DNA of 64,000 nt from Streptomyces sp. NBC_00459 (GTDB lineage: Bacteria; Actinomycetota; Actinomycetes; Streptomycetales; Streptomycetaceae), in NCBI RefSeq assembly GCF_036013955.1, contig NZ_CP107903.1, positions 7,812,001 to 7,876,000 of the forward strand, in the 5' to 3' direction. Below are positions 57,465 to 64,000 of this stretch, piece by piece. A model generated the notes under the pieces. The model was not told where the DNA came from. It worked only from the letters and a program-made list of their open reading frames with translations, and made no database searches. The stretch's first letter is position 1. The number at the start of each line of letters is the position of its first letter. The position numbers and the translations under genes are program-made.

Positions 57465-57620
57465 GTGGCGACCAAAGAGCAGTACGAAGCGGCACTCAGC
57501 AAGGCGGAAAGGGCAGGCCTCGGCTCCTTGGACAAGCAGCAGCTGGAACTTGTCCAGAAGCTGTACAGGGAAGCCGGGTCACGAGGGAACCGCGCGCGCA
57601 AAGTCATCGACGGCAAGTAG
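57465..57620 (+). CDS. Unknown 51-residue basic protein
   Basis: GTG at 57465 opens a short frame encoding MATKEQYEAALSKAERAGLG, then a helical SLDKQQLELVQKLYREAG segment and a basic tail (RGNRARKVIDGK). A GAGAGGG purine tract precedes it. It is highly charged and predicted mostly alpha-helical. It sits between two other small genes of the kinase cassette with short gaps on both sides, which supports its being real. Confidence 0.6.
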   Translation: MATKEQYEAALSKAERAGLGSLDKQQLELVQKLYREAGSRGNRARKVIDGK

Positions 57621-57645
57621 TCACCGTCCAGGAGGAGCGACAGGC

Positions 57646-58071
57646 ATGGGAATCTTCGGGCGCAGTAAGAACGCAGCACCTGGCGGCGGCAGGGGAACGG
57701 GGTACGTCGGCAGTTTCCTTTCGCCGCATTCGCCGGACGATACCGCTCGCATCGTCCACGCGGGCCTCGCCGGCCAGTTGTCGAACGAGTCGGCCGAGGT
57801 CACGGGCCCCGGTCTCCTGGAATCGATATACCTGAGCAGGTTCGATTCCAGCGGTATCACCGTGGTCGCCGGAAACTCCGTCGACACGTACTTCTCCTTC
57901 GCTGTCGACCTGACGGCGACATCGGCAGGAACGGAAGGGCGTGCCCATCTCGACCGTCCCGCACGGTCGGTCAAGCGATGGATGGGCAACACCATCAAGA
58001 TCAGTTCTGGTGTCCAGATCGCCCTGGAGGGGGCCGGCGTCCAGATCGTGAGCTGGGACATCGGGTTCTGA
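57646..58071 (+). CDS. Unknown 141-residue protein of the kinase cassette
   Basis: Not recognised. After a Gly-rich start (GIFGRSKNAAPGGGRGTGYV) comes a soluble alpha/beta-looking domain (GPGLLESIYLSRFDSSGITVV, DTYFSFAVDLTAT, VQIALEGAGVQIVSWDIGF). No signal or span. GGAGGAG precedes ATG 57646 by 8-9 bases. Last gene of the cassette, followed by a UUCG-loop terminator. Confidence 0.68.
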   Translation: MGIFGRSKNAAPGGGRGTGYVGSFLSPHSPDDTARIVHAGLAGQLSNESAEVTGPGLLESIYLSRFDSSGITVVAGNSVDTYFSFAVDLTATSAGTEGRAHLDRPARSVKRWMGNTIKISSGVQIALEGAGVQIVSWDIGF

Positions 58072-58129
58072 CCGGACGCGGGCCGGGCGGGGAGTGAACG
58101 AGGAGACCCATCGGGCGACGAGGAGACTG

Positions 58130-58160
58130 CCGCAGCCACCTTCGGGGTGGGCTGCGGTTT
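58130..58160 (+). terminator. Terminator of the kinase cassette
   Basis: CCGCAGCC-ACC (58130-58140), loop TTCGG, GGT-G-GGCTGCGG (to 58157) followed by TTT. One bulged G; a UUCG-type loop. Confidence 0.72.
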
Positions 58161-58225
58161 CCCGACGAGTCCGGCAGCCTTGGTCTCGGCGCGTCCGGTG
58201 CGGCCCTCGCCGTTACCCGAAATTT

Positions 58226-58266
58226 TCAACAAAGTGTTGACGTCTTGTCGCCGGAAGGCGTTAGCT
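58226..58266 (+). promoter_or_regulatory. Promoter and operator of the uricase operon
   Basis: TTGACG (58237-58242) and TTAGCT (58261-58266) are 18 bases apart. The perfect dyad TCAACA-AAG-TGTTGA (58226-58240) overlaps the -35, a good position for a repressor. It differs from the gcl/hyi sites, so a second regulator is implied. The start of the first gene is 65 bases beyond the -10. Confidence 0.65.
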
Positions 58267-58331
58267 GTGCGCAGCCAGCCCGGCGTGCTTTCCGCACGCA
58301 CCCAGCACGCACAAGGCCACGGAGGTCTGCC

Positions 58332-58844
58332 GTGACGTCGAGTACGACCCCTGGCGGCCTCGCCCGGTTCAACACCCTGGAGGAGTCCGCGGCCCGCGCC
58401 GCCCTCCACGACGCCTGCGCCTCGACGGCCTGGGGACAGCACCTGCTCGCGAAGCGCCCGTACGCCACCGCCGAGGACCTGTACACGGCGAGCGACATCG
58501 CGACGGCCGAGCTGACCGCCGACGACCTCGCCGAGGCGATGGCCGGGCACCCGCCGATCGGCCGTCCCAAGCCCGGTGACCCGACCTCCGCCCGCGAACA
58601 GCGCGGCATGGCCGGGGCCTCCGAGGAGCTGAGGGCGGAGATGCTCGAGCTGAACCTCGCCTACCAGGAGAGGTTCGGCCATGTCTTCCTGATCTGCGCG
58701 ACCGGCCGGACCGGCGAGCAGATGCGCGACGCGGTACGGGAACGGATCGGGAACACGCCGGAGCGGGAACGGGAGATCGTCCGCACCGAACTGGGGAAGA
58801 TCAACCGCATCCGGCTCGGCAACCTCGTACAGGAAGAGCAGTGA
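58332..58844 (+). CDS. OHCU decarboxylase (ureidoimidazoline decarboxylase)
   Basis: A 170-residue all-alpha enzyme converting OHCU to S-allantoin. The catalytic His is in AGHPPIG; SAREQRGM, LNLAYQERFGHVFLICATGR and RTELGKINRIRL follow. GGAGG lies 6 bases before GTG 58332. Overlaps HIU hydrolase by GTGA. Confidence 0.93.
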   Translation: MTSSTTPGGLARFNTLEESAARAALHDACASTAWGQHLLAKRPYATAEDLYTASDIATAELTADDLAEAMAGHPPIGRPKPGDPTSAREQRGMAGASEELRAEMLELNLAYQERFGHVFLICATGRTGEQMRDAVRERIGNTPEREREIVRTELGKINRIRLGNLVQEEQ

Positions 58845-59284
58845 CAGACATGAGCACCGACGCCACCGACCCCATTGCCTTCGTCGCCTCCGTGTCCACG
58901 CACATCCTGGACACCAGCGTCGGCCGCCCCGCCGCGGGCGTCGCCGTCCGGCTCGCCGCGCGCAGCGGGCAGGGCGCCCACTACGGGCGGGGGGAAGCCT
59001 GGCGGGAGCTCGGCGGCAGCGCGACCGACGCCGACGGGCGGTGCAAGGACCTGCCGGCGCTGCCGGAGGGCACGACCCATGTACGGCTCGATTTCGAGGT
59101 CGAGCCGTATCTGGAGAAGAAACAGGCCGATGCGCAGCAGGACGCCCCCGCGAATCGGGACAGCGGTGCGGCGGGAGCGTTCTTCCCGGAGGTGACGGTC
59201 ACGTTCGCCGTCGTACCGGGCGAGCACTACCACGTACCGCTGCTGCTCAACCCGTTCGGCTACTCCGTATACCGAGGGAGCTAG
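58841..59284 (+). CDS. 5-hydroxyisourate hydrolase (transthyretin-related)
   Basis: A 147-residue transthyretin-fold enzyme hydrolysing 5-hydroxyisourate to OHCU. N-terminal STHILDTSVGRPA with the active-site His and the C-terminal signature YRGS are present; YHVPLLLNPFGYS lies just before it. An insertion of about 25 residues (QADAQQDAPANRDSG) enlarges the middle. GTG 58841 overlaps the previous stop. Confidence 0.95.
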   Translation: MTDMSTDATDPIAFVASVSTHILDTSVGRPAAGVAVRLAARSGQGAHYGRGEAWRELGGSATDADGRCKDLPALPEGTTHVRLDFEVEPYLEKKQADAQQDAPANRDSGAAGAFFPEVTVTFAVVPGEHYHVPLLLNPFGYSVYRGS

Positions 59285-59291
59285 CAGCACC

Positions 59292-60212
59292 ATGACCGAT
59301 TCAGCCAGCCAGGGCCGCCCGGTGTTCCTCGGGCAGAACCAGTACGGCAAGGCCGAGAACCGCGTCGTGCGCGTCACCCGCGACGGCGCCACCCACCACG
59401 TCAAGGATCTCAACGTCTCGGTGTCGCTGTCCGGCGACATGGACGAGGTCCACCTCTCCGGCTCGAACGCGAACGTCCTGCCGACGGACACCACCAAGAA
59501 CACGGTGTACGCCTTCGCCAAGGAGCACGGCATCGACTCCGCCGAGCAGTTCGGCATCCATCTGGCCCGGCACTTCGTGACCAGTCAGGAGCCGATTCTG
59601 AAGGCCCGCATCCGCATCGAGGAGTACTCCTGGGAGCGGATCGAGGCGGCGGGCGAGGGCGAGCACTCCTTCGCCCGGCAGGGTCAGGAGACCCGGCTGA
59701 CCCAGATCACGTACGACGGTTCGTCGTGGGAGGTGGTCTCCGGGCTCAAGGACCTGGTCGTGATGAACACGACCGACTCCGAGTTCTGGGGCTACGTCAA
59801 GGACAAGTACACGACGCTCCCCGAGGCGTACGACCGCATCCTGGCGACCCAGGTGTCCGCGCGCTGGCGCTTCAACTGGTCCGACGGGGAACGGGAGATG
59901 CCCGACTGGGAGGAGTCCTACGCGCAGACCCGGAAGCACCTGCTGTCGGCCTTCGCGGAGACCTATTCGCTCTCCCTCCAGCAGACCCTGTTCCAGATGG
60001 GTGCGCGGATCATCGAGCAGCGCGACGAGATCGACGAGGTGCGTTTCTCCCTCCCCAACAAGCATCACTTCCTGGTGGACCTGAAACCCTTCGGGCTGAA
60101 GAACGACAATGAGGTCTACCTCGCCGCCGACCGTCCGTACGGCCTGATCGAGGGCACGATCCTGCGGGACGGCGCCGAGGCGCGCATCCCCGCCGACCTC
60201 ACCAACCTCTGA
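59292..60212 (+). CDS. Urate oxidase (uricase)
   Basis: A 306-residue T-fold uricase that oxidises urate to 5-hydroxyisourate with O2 and no cofactor. GQNQYGKAENRVV, NVLPTDTTKNTVYAFA (with the active-site Thr), and NKHHFLVDLKPFGLKNDNEVY are the family marks. Follows HIU hydrolase by 7 bases, so the three urate-to-allantoin enzymes are co-expressed. Confidence 0.96.
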   Translation: MTDSASQGRPVFLGQNQYGKAENRVVRVTRDGATHHVKDLNVSVSLSGDMDEVHLSGSNANVLPTDTTKNTVYAFAKEHGIDSAEQFGIHLARHFVTSQEPILKARIRIEEYSWERIEAAGEGEHSFARQGQETRLTQITYDGSSWEVVSGLKDLVVMNTTDSEFWGYVKDKYTTLPEAYDRILATQVSARWRFNWSDGEREMPDWEESYAQTRKHLLSAFAETYSLSLQQTLFQMGARIIEQRDEIDEVRFSLPNKHHFLVDLKPFGLKNDNEVYLAADRPYGLIEGTILRDGAEARIPADLTNL

Positions 60213-60257
60213 CGCGTACCCGGAAGTCAAGGACGAGAAGTTAAGGACGAACGAACG

Positions 60258-61631
60258 ATGGTTCAGCGCATCGTCATCGAGAACTGCGCGGTCGCGACCG
60301 TGGACGCCGCCGACACCGAGTACGCGTCCGGCCATGTGGTGATCGCCGGCAACCGTATCGAGTCGGTCGGCGCAGGAAAGGCCCCCGAGGGTCTGGCGGA
60401 CGCGGTCCGGCGCATCGACGCGAGCGGGCATCTCGTCACCCCCGGTCTGATCAACACGCACCACCACTACTACCAGTGGATCACCCGGGGCCTGGCCACC
60501 GACCACAACCTCTTCGACTGGCTGGTGGCGCTGTACCCGACGTGGGCGCGTATCGACGAGCCGATGGTCCGCGCGGCGGCGCAGGGCTCGCTGGCCATGA
60601 TGGCCCGCGGCGGAGTCACCACCGCCATGGACCACCACTACGTCTTCCCGGAGGGCTCCGGCGACCTGTCCGGCGCGATCATCGGCGCGGCCCGCGAGAT
60701 GGGCGTCCGCTTCACCCTCGCCCGCGGCTCGATGGACCGCAGCGAGAAGGACGGCGGCCTGCCCCCGGACTTCGCCGTCGAGACGCTGGAAGGTGCGCTC
60801 GCCGCCACCGAGGCCACGGTCGACGAGCACCACGACCCCTCCTTCGACGCCATGACCCAGGTCGCGGTCGCCCCCTGCTCACCGTTCTCCGTCTCGACCG
60901 AACTGCTGCGCGAGGGCGCGGAGTTGGCGCGGCGCAAGGGCGTACGCCTGCACACCCACGGCTCGGAGACGGTCGAGGAGGAGCAGTTCTGCAAGGAACT
61001 GTTCGGCATGGGCCCGACCGACTACTTCGAGTCGACAGGCTGGCTCGGCGAGGACGTGTGGATGGCGCACTGCGTCCACATGAACGACTCGGACATCGCC
61101 GCCTTCGCCCGTACGAAGACGGGTGTCGCCCACTGTCCGTCCTCCAACGCCCGGCTGGCGGCGGGCATCGCACGCGTCCCCGACATGCTGGCGGCAGGCG
61201 TCCCGGTCGGTCTCGGCGTCGACGGCACCGCGTCCAACGAGTCCGGCGAACTTCACACCGAACTGCGCAACGCCCTCCTCATCAACCGCCTCGGGGCACA
61301 CCGGGAAGCGGCCCTGAACGCCCGTCAGGCGCTGCGCCTGGGGACGTACGGCGGTGCCCAGGTGCTGGGCCGGGCAAGGGAGACCGGGTCGCTGGAGCCG
61401 GGCAAGCTCGCCGACCTGGTCCTCTGGAACCTGGACACCCTGGCCCACGCGTCCATCGCCGACCCTGTCACCGCCCTCGTCCTCGGCGCGGCGGCCCCGG
61501 TCACCGCGTCCTTCGTGAACGGTGAACAGATCGTCGAGAACGGGCGGTTGCTGCACGTCGACGAGGACGAGATCGCCCGCTCGACGCGCACGGAGGCCCG
61601 GCGGCTGGCCGAGATCGCCGCGCGAGCCTGA
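60258..61631 (+). CDS. 8-oxoguanine deaminase-type amidohydrolase
   Basis: A 457-residue metal-dependent amidohydrolase. Zinc ligands in NTHHHYYQW, LHTHGSE, MAHCVHMND and GLGVDGTASNES are intact. The overall pattern fits 8-oxoguanine/atrazine-chlorohydrolase-like deaminases. It would turn 8-oxoguanine into urate, feeding the uricase directly upstream (45-base gap). Guanine deaminase is the main alternative. Confidence 0.88.
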   Translation: MVQRIVIENCAVATVDAADTEYASGHVVIAGNRIESVGAGKAPEGLADAVRRIDASGHLVTPGLINTHHHYYQWITRGLATDHNLFDWLVALYPTWARIDEPMVRAAAQGSLAMMARGGVTTAMDHHYVFPEGSGDLSGAIIGAAREMGVRFTLARGSMDRSEKDGGLPPDFAVETLEGALAATEATVDEHHDPSFDAMTQVAVAPCSPFSVSTELLREGAELARRKGVRLHTHGSETVEEEQFCKELFGMGPTDYFESTGWLGEDVWMAHCVHMNDSDIAAFARTKTGVAHCPSSNARLAAGIARVPDMLAAGVPVGLGVDGTASNESGELHTELRNALLINRLGAHREAALNARQALRLGTYGGAQVLGRARETGSLEPGKLADLVLWNLDTLAHASIADPVTALVLGAAAPVTASFVNGEQIVENGRLLHVDEDEIARSTRTEARRLAEIAARA

Positions 61632-61650
61632 CCCCGGGGCCCCGAAAGAC

Positions 61651-61682
61651 CTCCGGCCGAGGGGGACGGCCCTCGGCCGGAG
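61651..61682. terminator. Bidirectional terminator between purine operon and chitosanase
   Basis: CTCCGGCCGAGGG (61651-61663) and CCCTCGGCCGGAG (61670-61682) form a perfect 13-bp stem with a 6-base loop between converging genes. Confidence 0.8.
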
Positions 61683-61713
61683 TCCTGCCGTCACCACCGA
61701 CCGTCCCGACCGG

Positions 61714-62535
61714 TCAGCCGATGTAGTAACTGTCCCCGTACACCTTCCAGTCGAGCGGCGGATCCAGGTCCAGGTTCCCCTGGTCGAGGAAGACCCGCTG
61801 GGCGGTGTCCACACGGCTGGTGTCCTCGTGGGCCGCCTCCTGCTCCATCGCCCACACCCGGGCGTCGAGGAAGGCGTTCAGGTACGTCGTCTCGTCGCCG
61901 CCGTCCGCCGGGGGTGCGGCGTTCGCGATGGCCCGGGTGCGGATGCCGCCGAAGCTGAGGCTGTCCGTGCCGGGGCCGTGCATGACCATGGCGTCGTAGT
62001 AGGCGAACTGGCCCAGCGTGCCGACACCGTCCTTCTTGGCGCGGGCGACGGCCGGGTCGAAGTAGACGCGGTCGCGCTCGTCGTCCTGGGCCTCGCGGAA
62101 GGCGGACGTCTTCGCGGCCTTGCGCCACGCGGCGGGGAAGCCCGGGTCCAGGCCCTCGTGCGAGTCCGTGCCGTCCACCGCGCGCAGGGCGGGCAGATAG
62201 GCCGCCAGGACGTTGTCCGGGTCCCGCTCGGTGTACAGCTCGACGAGGGCCAGCAGGTCGCTCGTACCGGAGCAGAAACCGATGATCCCGGCGGTGTAGC
62301 CACGGCCGTCGTCGATGTCCTGGATGTAGCCGTACTGCGCCCGCCAGTCCAGCGACGAGTTCTCCGCGCTGCACACCAGCCGCATCGCGATGTCCTTCTT
62401 GGCCGGGTCGTCGAGCCCGCTGCCGGTCGCCTCGGTGGTCGCGCCGGACGCGATCCGCTGGGTGGTCAGGATCGCGGTGGCGCCGAGGGCGGCCAGCAAC
62501 GTACGACGGGCGGCGGCTCTGTGCATCATCGGCAC
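61714..62535 (-). CDS. csn: Secreted GH46 chitosanase
   Basis: A 273-residue endo-chitosanase. Glu58 in SAENSSLDW and Asp76 in DDGRGYTAG correspond to catalytic Glu22 and Asp40 of mature Streptomyces CsnN174. Long blocks such as GIIGFCSGTSDLLALVELYT, AQDDERDRVYFDPAV, GQFAYYDAMVMHGPG, GGDETTYLNAFLDAR and DTSRVDTAQRVFL are also shared. The signal region AARRTLLAALGATAIL has a twin-arginine look. GGAG lies 5 bases before GTG 62535. It cleaves beta-1,4 glucosamine chains outside the cell. Confidence 0.95.
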   Translation of the reverse strand: MPMMHRAAARRTLLAALGATAILTTQRIASGATTEATGSGLDDPAKKDIAMRLVCSAENSSLDWRAQYGYIQDIDDGRGYTAGIIGFCSGTSDLLALVELYTERDPDNVLAAYLPALRAVDGTDSHEGLDPGFPAAWRKAAKTSAFREAQDDERDRVYFDPAVARAKKDGVGTLGQFAYYDAMVMHGPGTDSLSFGGIRTRAIANAAPPADGGDETTYLNAFLDARVWAMEQEAAHEDTSRVDTAQRVFLDQGNLDLDPPLDWKVYGDSYYIG

Positions 62536-62632
62536 GGGATCTCCAGGAGGGGCGCGACGGAAGGAGGTCGAGAGTCGCGCGCCAGGTTGGGAATGCCGTG
62601 GGGTGCCGGTAGGAGGTCGCTGTGAGTGCCTG

Positions 62633-63055
62633 TCAGAGCCCGAACAGCCGCGGCTCCGAGGCCAGTTCGCGGAAGTACTCCTTCGGGTCCGGGACGAGCT
62701 TGCGCGCCGTGAGGTCCATCAGCCCGCCGACCGCCGTGATCTCCGCCGCGACCGTGCCGTCCGCCTTGCGGATCGTCTGCCGGATACGGAAGGTCTTGCC
62801 CTCGCCCCAGAGGAAGTCGCAGGTCACCTCGACCTCGTCGCCCGCGAGCAGCTCCCGCTGATAGCGGATGGTGGTCTCCAGGGCCACCGGCCCCACGCCC
62901 TTCGTCATCAGCCCGGCCTGGCTGATTCCGGCCGCGTGGAGCAACGACCAGCGGGCGTGCTCCGCGTAGTTGAGGTACACGCTCTGGTTGAGGTGCCCCT
63001 GCACATCGGTCTCGTACCCACGCACGGTCACCGGGACGGAAAACGGTTCGGCCAC
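62633..63055 (-). CDS. Acyl-CoA thioesterase, hotdog (4HBT) fold
   Basis: About 140 residues: VRGYETDVQGHLNQSVYLNYAEHARW holds the 4HBT active-site Asp/His-Asn pattern; MTKGVGPVALETTIRYQREL and VEVTCDFLWGEGKTFRIRQ follow. GTG 63055 with AGGGG upstream is chosen over a longer start at 63085. Releases an acid from an acyl-CoA; specific substrate unknown. Confidence 0.88.
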   Translation of the reverse strand: MAEPFSVPVTVRGYETDVQGHLNQSVYLNYAEHARWSLLHAAGISQAGLMTKGVGPVALETTIRYQRELLAGDEVEVTCDFLWGEGKTFRIRQTIRKADGTVAAEITAVGGLMDLTARKLVPDPKEYFRELASEPRLFGL

Positions 63056-63150
63056 GACTTCCCCTTCACGACTGCTCGGCTTCACAACGAGGGCGCCAAG
63101 CGTACTGAGCGGTTGCTCACAGCCGTCAACTGCCTTTGCTCATGCGGTGG

Positions 63151-63798
63151 TCACGTCCGTCGGGGCGACGCCAGCAGATAGCGCGCGCCGGTACGCGGCT
63201 CGGTGTGCGCGCTGACCTGCCAGCCCGTCCTCTCCAGCGTGGCCGCACAGGCCCGCAGCGCGTCACCGTCGGGCTCGCGCACGGCGACGGCCTCCGGCTG
63301 CGGAGTCGCCCGCACCCGGTAACCACCACCGGCCCCGCCCCCGTCCTCGGGGCGGTGGCCGGCCGCCTCCAGTGCCAACGCGGCGGCCTGCACCAGATGC
63401 TTACGCTCCCAACCGCACGGACGGTCCATGGCACCGTCCGCATTGGTCATCCGACGCAGCTCCAGCAGCCCCTGCCAGGCGCTGTGCACCTCACGCGTCC
63501 GGGCGGGCCCGGCGGCCGGTATCCCCTGTTCGCCGCCCACGCGCGCGGCGAACACCCCGGGGGCTCCGGAAGCGGGGGGAGCCTCGGTGGCGGCAGGCGT
63601 GTCCGCAGGCGGCGCCTCCTCCCGTACGCGATGGCCCGCCGGTGTCAGGAAGTGGTCGTGCGGTGGCCGCGGGTGCCGGAAGGCGAGCCCTCGCCTGACC
63701 AGCGCGGCGAGCTGGAACTCCGTACCCCGCAGCCGTCCGGTGACGGGGTCGGCCGTGTCGATGACGCGTCGCTGGGCGGCGGTCGGCGGTCGTGTTAT
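63151..63798 (-). CDS. Unknown gene with apparent ATA start codon
   Basis: About 215 residues, not recognised. The frame shows strong GC3 bias from 63798 on. Its N-terminus reads (ATA)TRPPTAAQRRVIDTADPVTG, then GTEFQLAALVRRGLAFRHPRPP, and a C-terminal domain GWERKHLVQAAALALEAAGH ... RYLLASPRRT. GGGGAGGAG lies 6 bases before the ATA, where a start is expected; no ATG, GTG or TTG occurs in frame until GTG 63555, which would discard about 80 well-coded residues. Either ATA is used, or an ATG has mutated or been misread. Confidence 0.6.
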   Translation of the reverse strand: MTRPPTAAQRRVIDTADPVTGRLRGTEFQLAALVRRGLAFRHPRPPHDHFLTPAGHRVREEAPPADTPAATEAPPASGAPGVFAARVGGEQGIPAAGPARTREVHSAWQGLLELRRMTNADGAMDRPCGWERKHLVQAAALALEAAGHRPEDGGGAGGGYRVRATPQPEAVAVREPDGDALRACAATLERTGWQVSAHTEPRTGARYLLASPRRT

Positions 63799-63883
63799 GG
63801 CGCACTCCTCCCCGGTCGTGGCCCGATGCGGGCGATCGGCCGGTCAGCCGTTCACCTGGTCGATCCGAGCCGTTCTTCGAAGA

Positions 63884-64000
63884 CTACGACCCGGGTCCGA
63901 CATCGCGAGCCCAGCGCTCCAGCTCGGCGAACTCGCGCTCCTGAAGACCCCGGCGCGGGTCGATCCGCAGCAGCAGTGCCCGCCCGGTGTGGTGCTCGGC
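63884..64000 (-). CDS. C-terminal end of an unidentified protein (cut by window edge)
   Basis: The last 38 codons of a minus-strand frame read AEHHTGRALLLRIDPRRGLQ then EREFAELERWARDVGPGS and a TAG stop. Third positions are GC-rich, so it is probably real. It is too short to identify. Confidence 0.5.
   Translation of the reverse strand, partial: AEHHTGRALLLRIDPRRGLQEREFAELERWARDVGPGS

Noticed and set aside
63491-63805. GTG-started 104-codon frame using the same RBS as the ATA-start gene
   Set aside because: Its composition is Arg/Pro-rich and lacks the GC3 pattern, which is strong in the ATA frame.

Overview
The window is chromosomal DNA from a high-GC actinomycete, almost certainly a Streptomyces. 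Coding regions have G or C at nearly every third codon position, GTG starts are common, and many genes overlap by 1 to 4 bases (ATGA, GTGA, TGATG). The families fit too: a GH46 chitosanase of the CsnN174 type, a LAL-type LuxR regulator, GAF-ANTAR, a MoxR/vWA pair, and sugar ABC importers without their own ATPase. No rRNA, tRNA, transposase, integrase or CRISPR array was seen.

Left part (1-28.2 kb). The high-affinity potassium pump kdpFABC is followed directly by the response regulator kdpE, with no kdpD between them (5-5242). A long minus-strand operon follows (14214 back to 5321): sugar-binding lipoprotein, two permeases, type-B carboxylesterase, ROK repressor, GMC/pyranose-oxidase-like flavoenzyme, zinc deaminase and a metal-dependent TIM-barrel isomerase/lyase. 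It looks like an uptake and breakdown system for a glycoside, possibly through 3-oxidation and elimination. Next come a broken gene with an expanded Gly-rich repeat, a MoxR AAA ATPase and a vWA/HExxH protein, a P450, a GAF-ANTAR regulator and a fumarylacetoacetate-hydrolase remnant. A cell-envelope glycosyltransferase operon with its own two-component system (22006-27890) closes this part.

Middle (28.2-38.2 kb). A self-contained catabolic island: a TetR regulator, carotenoid/lignostilbene-type dioxygenase and aldehyde dehydrogenase on the minus strand; an ACAD-fold flavin monooxygenase, a SnoaL-like protein and an FMN reductase on the plus strand; and an MFS carrier. Three related palindromes (consensus ACTGWACNGTWCAGT) sit in the three control regions. 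Two lie inside promoters of the form TTGACM-N19-TACAGT, which argues for one TetR regulon. An AlkZ-like DNA glycosylase follows.

Right part (38.2-64 kb). Secreted trypsin, a LAL regulator, a GAF-LuxR regulator divergent from two acyl-CoA ligases, a GNAT enzyme, and a zinc-ribbon protein with a degenerate nuclease fold. Then come two arms of purine and glyoxylate metabolism: gcl converging on glxR-hyi (glyoxylate to glycerate), and OHCU decarboxylase, HIU hydrolase, uricase and 8-oxoguanine deaminase (oxidised purine to allantoin). Both glyoxylate promoters carry paired 17-bp dyads exactly 21 bp apart. Between the two arms lies an accessory-looking cassette: a response regulator, a histidine kinase with two kinase-like cores, and three small unknown proteins. 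Chitosanase, a thioesterase, an unknown gene with an apparent ATA start and a truncated reading frame end the window.

Functions are inferred from motifs read by eye. No database search was run.
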